Assembly: GCA_944472135.2 (NCBI GenBank) | Contig: CALYDD020000436.1 | Span: forward strand, 50,931 to 114,930 | Source: Trichobilharzia regenti | Taxonomy: Eukaryota; Platyhelminthes; Trematoda; Strigeidida; Schistosomatidae | Direction of reading: 5' to 3' | Length of the DNA stretch: 64,000 nucleotides | In this document: positions 9,123-18,830 of the stretch, piece after piece | Layout: each line of letters opens with the position of its first letter | How positions within the stretch are numbered: the first letter of the stretch is position 1 | Notes under the pieces: model-generated | What the model saw: only the letters and a program-made list of their open reading frames with translations | The model's database searches: none | Told to the model about the DNA's origin: nothing | Made by a program: the position numbers and the translations under genes

Positions 9123-9579
9123 AATTCCGTACAAATCAATACTTTGTAATTACTTGAATATTCGCCTTTATTAGTGATGTCGGTTAGCAGTGTAAAATGA
9201 TGATATGAACCAGTAATTCTGATTATCATCAACATAAAACATCAGATACACTGAGGACAGCTGTTTCATGTACACAATTTTGAAGTGACGTAAAGGATGC
9301 TTGATGAAATTAATTAACACTTACCACAGCCATTTAAACCAGTCCCTGTTCAGAAGATATATAACATAATTCAGCATGAATAGGGTCATTAAAGTAGACT
9401 GTTATGAATACATTTTTAAGAAGGATCTTACTTTCCACATGATTATTATTAACGCAGAAGAATGAGAGCTTATTGAGAGATTTGATAAAATTATTGATAT
9501 GGCATTTAGTGATACACTATTAATATTTGGATATTAAAAACTGTACTCCTTGCATTATTATGATATGAAACTTGAAATA

Positions 9580-10660
9580 ACTTTCCACACGAAGAACTCA
9601 TAAGACAAGACAACGATGTTGGTATTCTTGTATCTTTTATAGAAGACCCCTTCAAAATGCACAATCAATATTCAATTTTTATTTAATAAGGCAGTATACG
9701 GACAAATCGACGATGTGGCAACGGGGTCAACGCTACTAAGACCCACTCTAGCCATTATTTACCTAGCGAAACTAGAGTATAGGCCCTTGAAAGATGTAAT
9801 TGATGAACTAGAATTTTACTGTCGATACATAGATGATACATTTTTGATTGTGATGAAAAATGAGGATGCAGTAAAGAACATCCTGGACAAGTTTAATAAT
9901 TTTCAGCCTACAATAAATTTTACCATTAAGAAAAAAAGAGACTATAGTATTTCATTCCTAGACGTCCTTATAACCATAAAAGAGGATGGCACAATAAAAA
10001 GGAAGAAGTGTACATAAGAGGCCTTCATCATCTTGTCAGTATACTCATTTTCTCAGCTTCGTGCCTTTGAAACACAAACAGAGTCTAATAAAGTGATTGG
10101 TCCGCCACAGAACAAAGGTAATCTGCTTTTCTGTAGAATGTCTTAATGAACAGCCTAACGTTAATAAACAGTTGCTGAGTAAGAACTGTTACCCAGAGTA
10201 ATTCATTGCCAAGTAACTGATCCTAAGGCCAAGGCAGGCCAAAGTATTAACAGATCCGAAAAAGGGCTTTATTCTTATTACTTTAGTCGCTTGAGGATAA
10301 AACCAGTGATATATTAACACAACGCCTGATCAGTACAGCGGTAAAAAGAGCATTCAGTGTTGCTGAATTATGTCATGTCTACGAAGCGTCCTTTATTTTG
10401 CTTGCTGAGGTTAAAGGTAAATTGCCTAACTTCGCATCTTCTTTGAATATATACTCATCTGAATGCTCTTGTGGAGCCATTTAGTTGCATATAGCGTACA
10501 ATTAGGCGTGTTTACTGTTGGATTTTCAAACTATACTCTAATACATTGTCTTAATTCTACTCCTAAATTGTATAAACACTCTAGAGATTATGTAAGAAAT
10601 TTTTGCTTGAACCTTTACCGTAATAATATAGATAGAATTAATCAACTCCGCTTGTGACTT
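9580..10660 (+). pseudogene. PLE-2: Penelope-like reverse transcriptase and endonuclease remnant, copy A
   Basis: Frames joined by eye read GILVSFIEDPFK (about 9630-9660), CTINIQFLFNKAVYGQID, ATGSTLLRPTLAIIYLAKLE, RYIDDTFLIV (9820-9849) and SFLDVLITIKEDG. After a frameshift they continue QYTHFLSFVPLKHKQSLIK and end in a broken GIY-YIG region (CSCGAI near 10465-10482). QID-x-VA-x-GS and YIDDTF are PLE reverse transcriptase motifs 4 and 5; the two Asp of YIDD are kept. The only uninterrupted piece is 100 codons at 9715-10017. Several frameshifts and stops make it non-functional. Its C-terminal half is related to PLE-5. Confidence 0.8.
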
Positions 10661-11323
10661 TTCAGGATTACCTAACCTCCAGGGCATGAAACAAGGATAT
10701 CCAAATTCTGTAGTTGTTGTCAGCTGATGATGAAACATTGAAAATAAGTAGACTTTGTCGATGTTGATATAGGAATGAGGCGATGATGGAGACTCGAATT
10801 TTGTTTATCGTCTACTATTTTTGGAATGTCGTTTAGCTTTTCGTGAACAGTATAATTAAAATAGCTATTCACGGATAAAAGTTTATATCTGCAGTATTCA
10901 CAAAGCATAAGTCAGTATTGCTAAACTGTTTAAGTGATGTATGTTCAAGAAACATCTGGAAGGTACTGATACAGTATTATTTGGCCAATCAGGTTACAGT
11001 TTTTGAGACGTTTTAAAAAGCAGAAGCATGGGTGGAAAATAACTGAACAAAATATCGTCTGTGATAAAAGGAGTATACATTAGAGTAAAACACTGGCTCA
11101 CCTCCATCGATCTTTAGGACTGCAAATTCGAAAAAACCATTTTTGAAGGAAATATTGTTTGAAACACAAAGCACAGACAAATGAAATGTAAACTGTCATT
11201 AAAAAAAGTTGCATATATAGTTACAACCACATGTACATTTTGTATGATGAAATATATGACACTGACTACCCTCAATAAGAAATAACGCATTTCAATGGCT
11301 TTCAGCAGATAGATTCTCCCAAC
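10661..11323. other. No recognisable gene; possible PLE-2 terminal sequence
   Basis: Sequence after the PLE-2 endonuclease remnant. CTGATGATGAAACATTG near 10725 resembles hammerhead core halves with stem II missing, as a decayed pLTR might. Short frames on both strands are kept in A, B and D but look random in composition. Confidence 0.4.
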
Positions 11324-11386
11324 TTGAAACTCACAATATGATTTTATTTTGATAAATCACACAGTGTTGTTATACAGTATTATTAA

Positions 11387-11439
11387 CTGATGACCACATG
11401 CTTCGAGCACAAACTAATGCTCATAATCATATCAAGGTA
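11387..11439 (-). ncRNA. Hammerhead-like motif in the left PLE-6 pLTR
   Basis: On the minus strand: TACCTTGAT, then ATGATTA in the core place, T, GAGCA, a loop, TGCTC, GAA, GCAT, and an ATCA partner for TGAT of stem I. The order matches 45313-45371. Core positions 3 and 8 are A and T (A-U in RNA). Confidence 0.35.
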
Positions 11440-12203
11440 CTCACTCACACAACTTTTACTCCATTTATATACATAAGTAAAAAACTGATGGTTAGACATT
11501 TGAATAATATCAATCTAAGATAAAGTACGTGCATAAGACCCTACGTAGGATTCTCAATAAACCAGGAATTAGGATGGCGTTCAAATCTACAAACCCATTC
11601 AGAGACAAGCCCTGTAAGCTAAAGGACCTTAAAGGTTGACCCAATTGGACAAAATAATATAATTTACAAAATACCTTGCAATAACTGTGAGATAAGTTAA
11701 ATACATAGGTCAAACCAGTAGTCAGGAATTGTCAGACTGTCAGAATATAAGAATTTAGCTAAGGTCATAACGATTGATCCCAAGAAGATAAGTAATTTAG
11801 AAAAATGCTCAGCGATTGCCCTGCATGTATGTAGGTGGAGAGAGAGAGAGATTGATTACTGAATCCTGGTTCATGAAGTGAATCTACACCCAACAAATGC
11901 AACAGAAATGACTGAATACAAGTACCAGAGATATGGAAGATATTATTACCGCCAGTCAGTCAAATCAGAGGAGGATAATAAATAATCTTAAAATTCTATT
12001 ACGATTTACGTCCATCAAAGCATTCTAATAAATTACTTATTTTGACTATAAAAATACTCATCTTATTTCCCATATGACTGTACTTGATGATAACACTCAT
12101 ATCGTTTTTTGAGTGTACTTTATCTTATATTGATTTTATTCGTCTGTCTAATCATCAATTTTTATTCATGTATATAAATGAAGCAAGTAAGTTGTGTGAG
12201 CGA

Positions 12204-12259
12204 TTACCTTGATATGATTGTGAGCAATAGTTTGTGCTCAAAACGTTGTTATCAGGTAA
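12204..12259 (+). ncRNA. Hammerhead-like motif in the right PLE-6 pLTR
   Basis: TTACC-T-TGAT pairs with ATCA-GGTAA as a 9-bp bulged stem I. Inside are ATGATTG, T, stem II GAGCA/TGCTC, AAA in place of GAA, ACGT and T. The self-complementary ACGT is identical to that in 45313-45371. Position 12 is A and position 9 is G, so this copy is probably inactive. Confidence 0.4.
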
Positions 12260-12368
12260 TGTCACTGTATAACAATATGTGATTTATCAAAATGAACTTT
12301 TATCCATAATGGAGTTAAAATCTACCACAGTTCCCAAGTCTTATACTTATATCAATTGAAACTCACAA

Positions 12369-13069
12369 CTTTTAACAGTAAATTTCGTGAAATGTTAACC
12401 AAAATATGTACTATTTCACCGCATATTTACTCTTTTAGTAAACTTGATTTGACTGTATTAAATAAAGTTTGCCTTCGAATCTTTAATCTTATGGCTAAGT
12501 AATTACGTTCGAAGAGGAGAAACTGCTTTCAAAGTGTCATTGAAAGTTACCTCGTCAATTCGGATTATCATGTGAATACCTTGAATACAATGAGCTCACC
12601 AGTTAAAAAAAATAGTCCATTTTCGCTCAAGTTTCACAAAAGCAACTGGTGTATGAAAACCGATTTAGGTGTTCATAAAAAGCAATTATTAGTATTTTCT
12701 TTGGCCTGGTAACTTGTTGTCTTCAATATTTCTCTCACTTTCATTAGACTATACAATGTTTAGCTTCAAATTCTTCCACTTTGGTGAAATGTGAGTCTAC
12801 TTGTCTCTTATTTTTGTGCTTTGTTTGATAGCATTACATTGTAATTCGAATTATTAATCACTTATCAAATTATTCAATCTTTGTCTTTATTAGGGTAACT
12901 GGTATCATTCGTTCATGGATAAACTTGCTTATAATCTATATGCGTATAATTTTTAAGGACTGTTCATTAATTTTAGAGTCTCCTATAAGCTCAAAACAGG
13001 TGATATTTGCAAGTATGTTGACATTAATCTTTACATAATCTTCATTCATGTTCTAAGCTGTACGCAGCT
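12369..13069. other. No recognisable gene
   Basis: AT-rich unit sequence shared by A, B and D. I see no protein motif, tRNA-like box or obvious repeat. Confidence 0.5.
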
Positions 13070-13520
13070 AATGAGAAGCCGATGTAGTAACAGATGGTAC
13101 CACCTCATTTTGCACAAACCGTTATTCTTTCTCTACTCAAAGTCAAGGGAGTGTTTAAACTGTGTTCTTTCTAATTCACGATTTCCATCAGCCATTAAGT
13201 TTCTCCTTGTGCGCTACGTTTTCAGAATTTTACACGGCAATCATATCGTCTACATATCTTTAAAATACTCTCGAAGTCTAAATCGGCATTTGTTGAACTC
13301 ATACGTTCACGTTTATTTGTTAGTGTTAGGCATATTGTTAATTTATTCGGATATTGTAAAGCTGTCGTTTTGTAAGGTGAAGTAATTTAACCTCAGGTAT
13401 TACTTATCTTTATCTAATACTTCAGTTCTGATAGTCTTTGAAATGTTCGTATGAAGAGATCCGCCAACATCGAAACTGATCGTTAATTGGTCTCTTTTCA
13501 TGAAACGTTTCTAAGAAATC
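13070..13520 (-). pseudogene. PLE-7: Penelope-like reverse transcriptase remnant, copy A
   Basis: Minus-strand frames give TISFDVGGSLHTNI (about 13490-13450), then YFTLQNDSFTISE (about 13385-13350), then RYVDDMIAV (about 13255-13228) with SENVAHKEKLNG after it. This is the PLE motif order DV-x-SLFTN, YF-x-F...Y, and YVDD. Stops and frameshifts break it. The opposite strand has a 104-codon frame (13071-13385) kept in A, B and D; I take that frame to be the antisense of this remnant, not a gene. Confidence 0.6.
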
Positions 13521-14361
13521 ATCATCACAAAACAAGTTTTTTCAAAAGTCGAATATTTCACTTCATTTTTTGAGCAGTTAGCGTAAAGACTCAGAAGGCA
13601 TATATCTCTTGAAGAAACTGCTTTGCTAACCGGGAAACATATTTCTTACTTGTTACCTGTTAAGCAAAATTATTATTTAATATGTTCGTTAGTGGGATAA
13701 AATCTGAGGAGTCTGAAAACCACTGACTACTGAACAATAAACTCGTGCGAAAGTTTTAAAACAGAAGTATGCTGAATGCGGTAATTTCAAAATATCATGA
13801 TTAAGTTAAAAGTATAAATCTTGAAACAGTCATTAGAATTGAATTATCAAACTCAATGGAATGTAAAGGTCTTATCATACTGATTTCAGATCAATTACAG
13901 TTTGCTGACATGCAGGTAAAACACCATGGTTTATTACACATACTAGAGGTAGTAAGTGAACTAATCTGAGAATTTCTACATCTGAACTACTGTCATGAAT
14001 AAGTCCTAGGTGGGATGATTAACTCATTTTAATTTATCATCTGGTGTTGGCCAAGATACATTTCTATGTGGTATCGAAAACACGTACGGTTTTCAAAATT
14101 CACTTCAGGTTTTCAAAGTGCAAAGTAAAACCCTGAGAAACGGTCACTTGAAATTGATTTTATTAGGATATTGAGAAGCCAATCTGAAGATGTGACGTTA
14201 TACCCTCGAATCATTGAGAAGAGCGAAGATTTTCTTATAAGTATACTGATGGCCGTAAATTATATATTTCCATGTAATTTATCACACATCCATTTTACGG
14301 TTCTTCTTAAACGAAACTAATTTGTCTTTTCAAATTATTCGTTTTTGTAAGGACTTGATTT
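13521..14361. other. No recognisable gene
   Basis: Possible continuation of PLE-7 upstream on the minus strand, without motifs I can place. The 16-bp repeat GAAACTAATTTGTCTT occurs at about 14314 and again at 14637, on either side of the next SINE, and may be its target-site duplication. Confidence 0.4.
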
Positions 14362-14640
14362 GATTGGTTACAGGATTTCATCATGAGCTGAAATCAATTT
14401 GAAGAACCATTAGAATTGCCAAATTTAGAATTCATGGGCCTTTGGATCGGATCCCATTGGCTAAATGGTCTACAAACTCGCCTTGTTACCAAAAAGTCCT
14501 GGGTTAGAACCTTGTTGGTGGATGATTAATGGTGAAGAGTCCTAAATCGGGGCAAAACAACTGTCCAGTACTCCCGATGGCTGGTTTTCCAGTGGTTCTC
14601 CAGCTGATGTTAGCTCATGATGAAATCCTCCAACCAATGA
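14362..14640 (+). repeat. tRNA-derived SINE with fold-back 5' end, copy A
   Basis: The plus-strand body has TGGCTAAATGG (A-box-like, 14458-14468), GGTTAGAACC (B-box-like), a mutated hammerhead-like segment and a 3' tail AGCTCATGATGAAATCCT. The first 50 bases (GATTGGTTACAGGATTTC onward) are an inverted copy of that same 3' tail, so the element can fold on itself. Direct repeats of 16 bp flank it at about 14314 and 14637. Confidence 0.6.
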
Positions 14641-15135
14641 AACTAATTTGTCTTACTCAGTCATCCGAACCGTGAAGATGATTCTGAGTGCTGCTTAGAG
14701 TGAATTCTTGCTTTTGAATGGTAGTCTTGCCTTAGTCATAATTCGGATTTCAATAGAATTTCATATATATGCATTATTCATATGAAAGTACTGTAAAGAC
14801 TTTGAACACCTAAGTAATCACGTTGTGACCATCACTTTTGAATGTATTCCTTAGCGTTTCTAAAATCTTCAAGTTTGACTTACTATTTTGTCCTGCTCAG
14901 CAATTAGACCAAAACGTTTCAAAAATGTATTAATTAAATCAATTGTCAATTGTTTAAAATTCATAGAATATTTAATTAGTCCAGATTTGTTAAGCAAAAA
15001 GCGGTCTCATTATTTGTGATTAGTTTAAAGACATTAACTCATTACAAAAACACTTGTAAGCGTAAAAATATTGTGCTTTCAATTAGATGACATCAGGCTT
15101 AACTCTAATATGCCTACATAACAATTTGTCTATAG
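14641..15135. other. No recognisable gene
   Basis: AT-rich unit sequence, conserved in A, B and D, without a motif I can name. Confidence 0.5.
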
Positions 15136-15433
15136 GATAACAAGATAGTGAATATAAATTGTGCAATAAACCGTAATGAAAGCTATGATATTAATATCAA
15201 TAGTAGTTTTATCAATAACAGGGATGAAAATGTGGGGCGATCTGTGATAACACAAATAACGAAAACCAGTGGGATTAAACAAACAAATGGTCAGGTAGAT
15301 GTAGTATTCGATAAAGACTAACAAAAACAAATGAACCGATCAAGTAATGCCAGATTAAAGGAATTAAATAAAATACCTTTTAATGAAGATGTGATAAGAC
15401 TGAGGGATGATAACACATGGGTTGAAAATATAA
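15136..15433 (+). pseudogene. Exon-like unrecognised coding stretch, copy A
   Basis: A frame starts right after CTATAG, a good splice-acceptor end, and reads DNKIVNINCAINRNES through VGRSVITQITKTSG and GQVDVVFDKD, then one TAA, then QKQMNRSSNARLKELNKIP and DVIRLRDDNTWVENI. It reaches GTAAGG, a good splice donor, at 15434. Nearly 100 codons with one stop and protein-like composition in an AT-rich tract is more than I would expect by chance. The stop is shared by all three copies. I do not know the family; it could be a captured host exon or a transposon piece. Confidence 0.35.
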
Positions 15434-15519
15434 GTAAGGGATGGTGGAGACGTCATCAGCTGGTTTTGTCTCAATAGGTCAAGGCAAAGATAATGACTGT
15501 GCGAACATCCTTTAAATAC

Positions 15520-16060
15520 TTAGTTTAGGCTTAATAGTAATTCGAATGCCTATCGCCTCAGCTGTGTGCAGTAGACGAATACGAGGTCTATTGGAAAGAT
15601 TCGCTGAGATACAATAAACTACCTTGAATGCTTTCGTTTCTTCGACTACATGACCACTATCAAATAAATGTGACAAAATGGTGCTACGGATTGTTTCTGT
15701 CTGTCTTTTGCCAAACCACGATGAGAGATTGGTTACAGGATTCCATCAAGAGCTGACACCAGTTAGAGAACCATTGGAAAACCAGCTGGGAGTACTGGAC
15801 ATCTGTTTCGTCCTAATTTGGAACTCTCAAGAAGTACACACCCACCGGGGTTCAAACCCAGGACCTACTGGTTACAAGGCGAGCTCGATGAAAGGTGTTC
15901 ATTAACACGTTAGCAGGCTAAACTGTCTAGTAGTAGCGTTTCTAACATAACTGTCACCCCATGTGCAGCTGAATTGATAAATCTGTATAGATGTTTCGAA
16001 AACACCTAGGTTATCCATCATTTGCGTCTAAATCATTCGTTGGCTAGAGAATGGCAAACA
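15520..16060 (-). pseudogene. PLE-3 GIY-YIG endonuclease, split by a SINE, copy A
   Basis: Upstream of the SINE the frame reads YQFSCTWGDSYVRNATTRQ (about 15985-15930), a GIY-YIG core with changes. Downstream it reads RQTETIRSTILSHLFDSGH and AFKVVYCISANLSNRPRI, then LLHTAEAIGIRI (15710-15530). The second part matches the distal region of PLE endonucleases in PLE-2 and PLE-5. The key Arg and the distal block can be recognised but the domain is not continuous. Confidence 0.7.
15727..15888 (-). repeat. SINE inserted in the PLE-3 endonuclease, copy A
   Basis: On the minus strand there is a B-box-like GGGTTTGAACCCC, a hammerhead-like segment (CTTCTTGA, TTCCAAATTAGGACGAAAC, AGATGTCC) and the tail AGCTCTTGATGGAATCCTGT. 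The head is truncated. TCATCG flanks both ends and may be a short target-site duplication. It splits the endonuclease frame, so it is younger than PLE-3. Confidence 0.65.
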
Positions 16061-16082
16061 CGTTTACTACGTGAAAAAATCT

Positions 16083-17380
16083 TCATATACTCCTGAGAAA
16101 GTCTCTAGAATAAAATATCACTTGATAAGCCACCATTAAATTCGAACTTAATAAATAGAGTCTTTCTACGTGAAGTAAGAGTCTCAGGTTTTCTCTCTGA
16201 TGTTTCCTTATGAAGCTATTCGGATAGCCCATCTCCATCAAGGAATCGTGAATATATTTCAAATTCCTTTTGTAAGAGGTCATCCGTAAATATCTTTCTT
16301 GCTCTGCTCGCGAGAAGTTTAACAACATTTCTTTTATATTTAATGGGCACGTAACTAAGGAAGTGTGTGCATTGCCCTGTGAATTTGCTTTTCTATACAC
16401 GCTTCTTCCAAGTGACACATCTTCTCGCTTAGTTAGCAGGACATCCAGAAAATGCGGCTCACTATCCTCCTCCTCTTCACAAGTAAAAAGGTAAGTGAAG
16501 GTTGGACACTGTTTAATTTCATCATCAATGCATCTATGTTAACATTCTCATCAGCTAAGATAAATGTATCATCGACATATCGGTAATGCATATTAAACTG
16601 CTTGATGATGTCTTTCAGTTTCCTGTTTTCAGGTTTTACAAGAAGAAGTCAACCAATATTGAGCTTAGTAGTGAACCCATAGCTATTCCATCTACTTGTC
16701 GATAGTATGAATTATTAAAGACAAAGTGAACATTCATCGTGCAATTAGGGAGCAGTTCTTCAAGGCTACACAAGGGAATTCCTAAGTCCAATAGCCTTTC
16801 GGTGATTTGTTGATAAAAGTAATCTACTGTTTCTTTAAGTGGTACATTCGTGATTAGGGTTGATACATCCATGGATAACATACGTTTATCCCTCACATTA
16901 GTCTCAGATATTTTAGAAATAAAGTCGAAAACATCACTAATTCTATGTTGCACGATTTTTCTTCGCAAAGGCCACAGATTCTTCACAAACCACTTCGCTG
17001 TTCCATGAAATGGAGAGATATACATATGTAAAACAGGGCGAAGAGGTAGGCCGCCAAAACTTGGAGTATTGGTACCCGTTGGTTTCATAGATTCATACAT
17101 GGCTGCTTATACTACTCCTTTTTGTTTCAGTTGCTTGAAAGGTCGGTCATGAGCTTCTCCGCTCTTACTTTGAGGTCTTTGGAACTACGAAGAGATTGGA
17201 GTTTAATTTGATCACTCAAATTACCTTCCATTTTTTCAACGTAATCACTTTTATCCAGTAAAGCTATACCGTCACCTTTATTTGGCTTGTTAATATTTAA
17301 GCATTCATTACTTCTGAGTTCTCTTAGGGCTTCTCTGTGTTGCTTAGATAACAGATCATTTACTGAATGTCGAATGTGCG
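16083..17380 (-). pseudogene. PLE-3 reverse transcriptase and connector, copy A
   Basis: Visible in order: LRELRSN...INKPNKGDG (RT1-like, 17330-17270), GLPLRPV, LSMDVSTLITNVPLKETV (motif 3 with catalytic Asp, near 16880-16830), NCTMNVHFVFNNSYYRQVDG and GIAMGS (motif 4, near 16690), a frameshift near 16640, HYRYVDDTFILAD (motif 5 with the YVDD pair, near 16595-16560), VYRKAN, and a connector with NLKYIHDSLMEMGYP. Catalytic Asp residues are retained. At least three frame changes prevent translation as one protein. Confidence 0.85.
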
Positions 17381-17560
17381 TCGGTGGCACAGTGGTTAGG
17401 ACTCTTGGCGACCATGCACACAGTCCCAGGTTCGATCCCCTGCCGATGCCTACCTGATATCTATGATCGGCCTGAGAAATTTGGGCTATCCATATCCATG
17501 CTGAAAATCCCAAACTTGTACCAAAATTACAGTGTGGAATCAAGGTGTAATCCAAAAAAA
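17376..17560 (+). repeat. tRNA-derived SINE inserted in PLE-3, copy A
   Basis: Plus strand with an A box TGGCACAGTGG (17385-17395) and a B box GGTTCGATCCC (17429-17439), both close to the tRNA consensus, in a tRNA-like stretch of about 75 bases. A non-tRNA body follows (ATCGGCCTGAGAAATTTGGG). A tRNA gene is unlikely because the acceptor ends do not pair and the body runs on. It lies between two PLE-3 coding blocks and creates the chimeric minus-strand frame of 153 codons at 17127-17588. Confidence 0.72.
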
Positions 17561-17720
17561 TTACTCTTGCATTGTTGGTAGCTGTCAACTAGTGTCGTTT
17601 TGAATCTAGTTAGTTTATCATCCGATGATGGGGTAAGGTCTAACGTTTGAGAATACAAATTTTCAAACTGTATATCAGTGTTTAATTGGTAAATTTAGAT
17701 TCACGGTCATGAAATTTGAC

Positions 17721-18184
17721 ACCTAGGCATAACACCTCCAGTTGAAACTCTTTAGACTTAAACGCAAGAATAGCTTCACAGTGGATGATAAATACAGATG
17801 AAGTTACAATTTTTGAACTCAGAAATTTGACTGGTAAGTTCGTTTCATTTTAAATATACTAGCGACGATAAAATAAACTCATTATTTTCCCTTCAGTTGC
17901 AGGAATTCTTAGGGTTTGAATTCCATTAACTAATCTCATTATTAGATCAAAGAAAACCTTCAAATTTAACTCACCATTTTGTTGGTCTTGATAATTAGAC
18001 AGAAGTGTTACAAGAAGTTATTTATTATTATCTACTAGATTTGTATTAGGTTAAGCATTTAACAAACATCTGAAATAAGTTCAGCCAAAAATAATAAAGA
18101 TATCACAACAGGCTACTTCAATAAACATAGAGTGTGTATAAGAGATCTTCGTACGTGACATCCCTTTTTAGTGGACACCTTGTA
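17721..18184. other. No recognisable gene
   Basis: Sequence upstream of PLE-3, present in A and B. It may include the PLE-3 terminal repeat, but I cannot show this. Confidence 0.4.
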
Positions 18185-18316
18185 TTTGCAGTAACTTGGT
18201 TTCAAACGCCGGTGAGTGTGTACTGATGAAGAATTCGAAACTAGGCTGACGAAACAGCTGTCCAGTACTCCGTTTCACGGTTTTTCACTGGTTCTCTAAC
18301 TGATACCAGCTCTTGT
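18185..18316 (+). repeat. SINE 3' part with hammerhead-like core, copy A
   Basis: Starts near TTTGCAGTAACTTGGTTTC (the tRNA-like head is lost) and runs through a hammerhead-like segment to AACTGATACCAGCTCTTG. It is the only SINE in the unit that keeps CTGATGA exactly. Confidence 0.6.
18221..18272 (+). ncRNA. Hammerhead-like ribozyme core in a SINE, copy A
   Basis: CTGATGA (18223-18229), a stem II segment, CGAAAC (18250-18255) and a GTC triplet (18260-18262) occur in hammerhead order. GTACTG-type and CAGTAC sequences near both ends could form stem I in the family consensus. Stem II pairing is poor here and there are extra bases after CTGATGA, so cleavage is doubtful. Known: SM-alpha SINEs of schistosomes encode hammerheads. 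Confidence 0.4.
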
Positions 18317-18718
18317 CCAATTCTCTACCTAAATACGTTATAAAATACCTCATCTTAAATGATACGTTTTCTAATTTTTTTATTGATCGCCTTATAGACA
18401 TCGTGTTACGCCCGCAGTATGAGGCCTATTCACAAAAGTATCACATTATCACATATTACTTACCGGTGCTGGCTTCTAAACAAAAAAATAAATATGAATT
18501 TGAGTAATAATAATTGAACAGCTCAAATGAAATCTCAATCTCAGGCGATAGTATCGTTAGTATACCTAGAATATTTCAGAAAGTATCATTCTACGAAGTT
18601 AAATTTCACTCAGTATACGTTGTAGTACACCGTAGCTGAGAAGGATCATTCTTAGTTCCGTACCTTCCTCGTTATGCACTGAATGCCAGTTTATATAACT
18701 AAACTGAGATGATTCTCT

Positions 18719-18830
18719 AGTGTTCCTTTATGAGGAAGTACAGGAAGAGACGTCGGTCGGAGATTGAACATCTGACCATGTGCATAATCGACGAGCATTC
18801 TAACCACTGTGTCATTTACGCTACTTTCTG
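18719..18830 (-). repeat. tRNA-like SINE head, copy A
   Basis: Minus strand with TGACACAGTGG (A-box-like, 18804-18814) and GTTCAATCTCC (B-box-like, 18759-18769). The spacing and wording resemble the SINE at 17376. The plus-strand frame over it (18730-18960) is taken as chance. Confidence 0.5.

Larger units (their letters stand above)
11324..12368 (+). mobile_element. PLE-6: endonuclease remnant between inverted pLTRs, copy A
   Basis: Flanked by a 13-bp direct repeat TTGAAACTCACAA (11324-11336 and 12356-12368), a candidate target-site duplication. Imperfect inverted repeats lie at about 11346-11530 and 12115-12293. Between them a broken plus-strand frame reads LNKPGIRMAFKSTNPF, then KIIYKIPCNNC-like and YIGQTSS pieces in shifted frames, which match a GIY-YIG endonuclease. 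The layout copies PLE-1 (no reverse transcriptase, inverted repeats, about 60 extra bases at one end), but the repeats differ in sequence, so it is a different family. Confidence 0.72.
15520..17720 (-). mobile_element. PLE-3: near full-length Penelope-like element, interrupted, copy A
   Basis: Read on the minus strand, it has an N-terminal region from about 17720 (LVDSYQQCKS), a SINE at 17376-17560, then LLSKQHREALRELRSN and INKPNKGDGIALLDKSDYV. The reverse transcriptase follows (17100-16444), then a thumb and connector (16418-16083) and a GIY-YIG endonuclease (about 16000-15520) that is itself split by a SINE at 15727-15888. This is the full PLE order, and it is the most complete PLE in the window. 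Frameshifts and two insertions make it dead. Copy B has it at 31543-33743 and copy D at 63192-64000 (cut by the window). Confidence 0.82.

Noticed and set aside
10725..10741. Hammerhead ribozyme at CTGATGATGAAACATTG
   Set aside because: The two core halves are separated by a single base, so stem II is absent; at most it is a decayed PLE-2 end.
13071..13385. 104-codon plus-strand frame kept in three copies, possibly a membrane protein
   Set aside because: It overlaps antisense PLE reverse transcriptase motifs, and its conservation follows from recent duplication, not selection.
13441..13490. Hammerhead-like ATGAAGA...ATCGAAAC
   Set aside because: Stem II has only three pairs, stem I does not form, and the stretch overlaps the PLE-7 coding remnant.
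15130..15330. 66-codon hydrophobic minus-strand frame kept in three copies
   Set aside because: It is antisense to the exon-like plus-strand frame and its composition is typical of AT-rich chance frames.
17381..17450. A tRNA gene
   Set aside because: A and B boxes are good but the acceptor arms do not pair, and a SINE body follows.
17127..17588. 153-aa protein
   Set aside because: It is a chimera: the N-terminal half is SINE read antisense, and only the C-terminal half is PLE-3.
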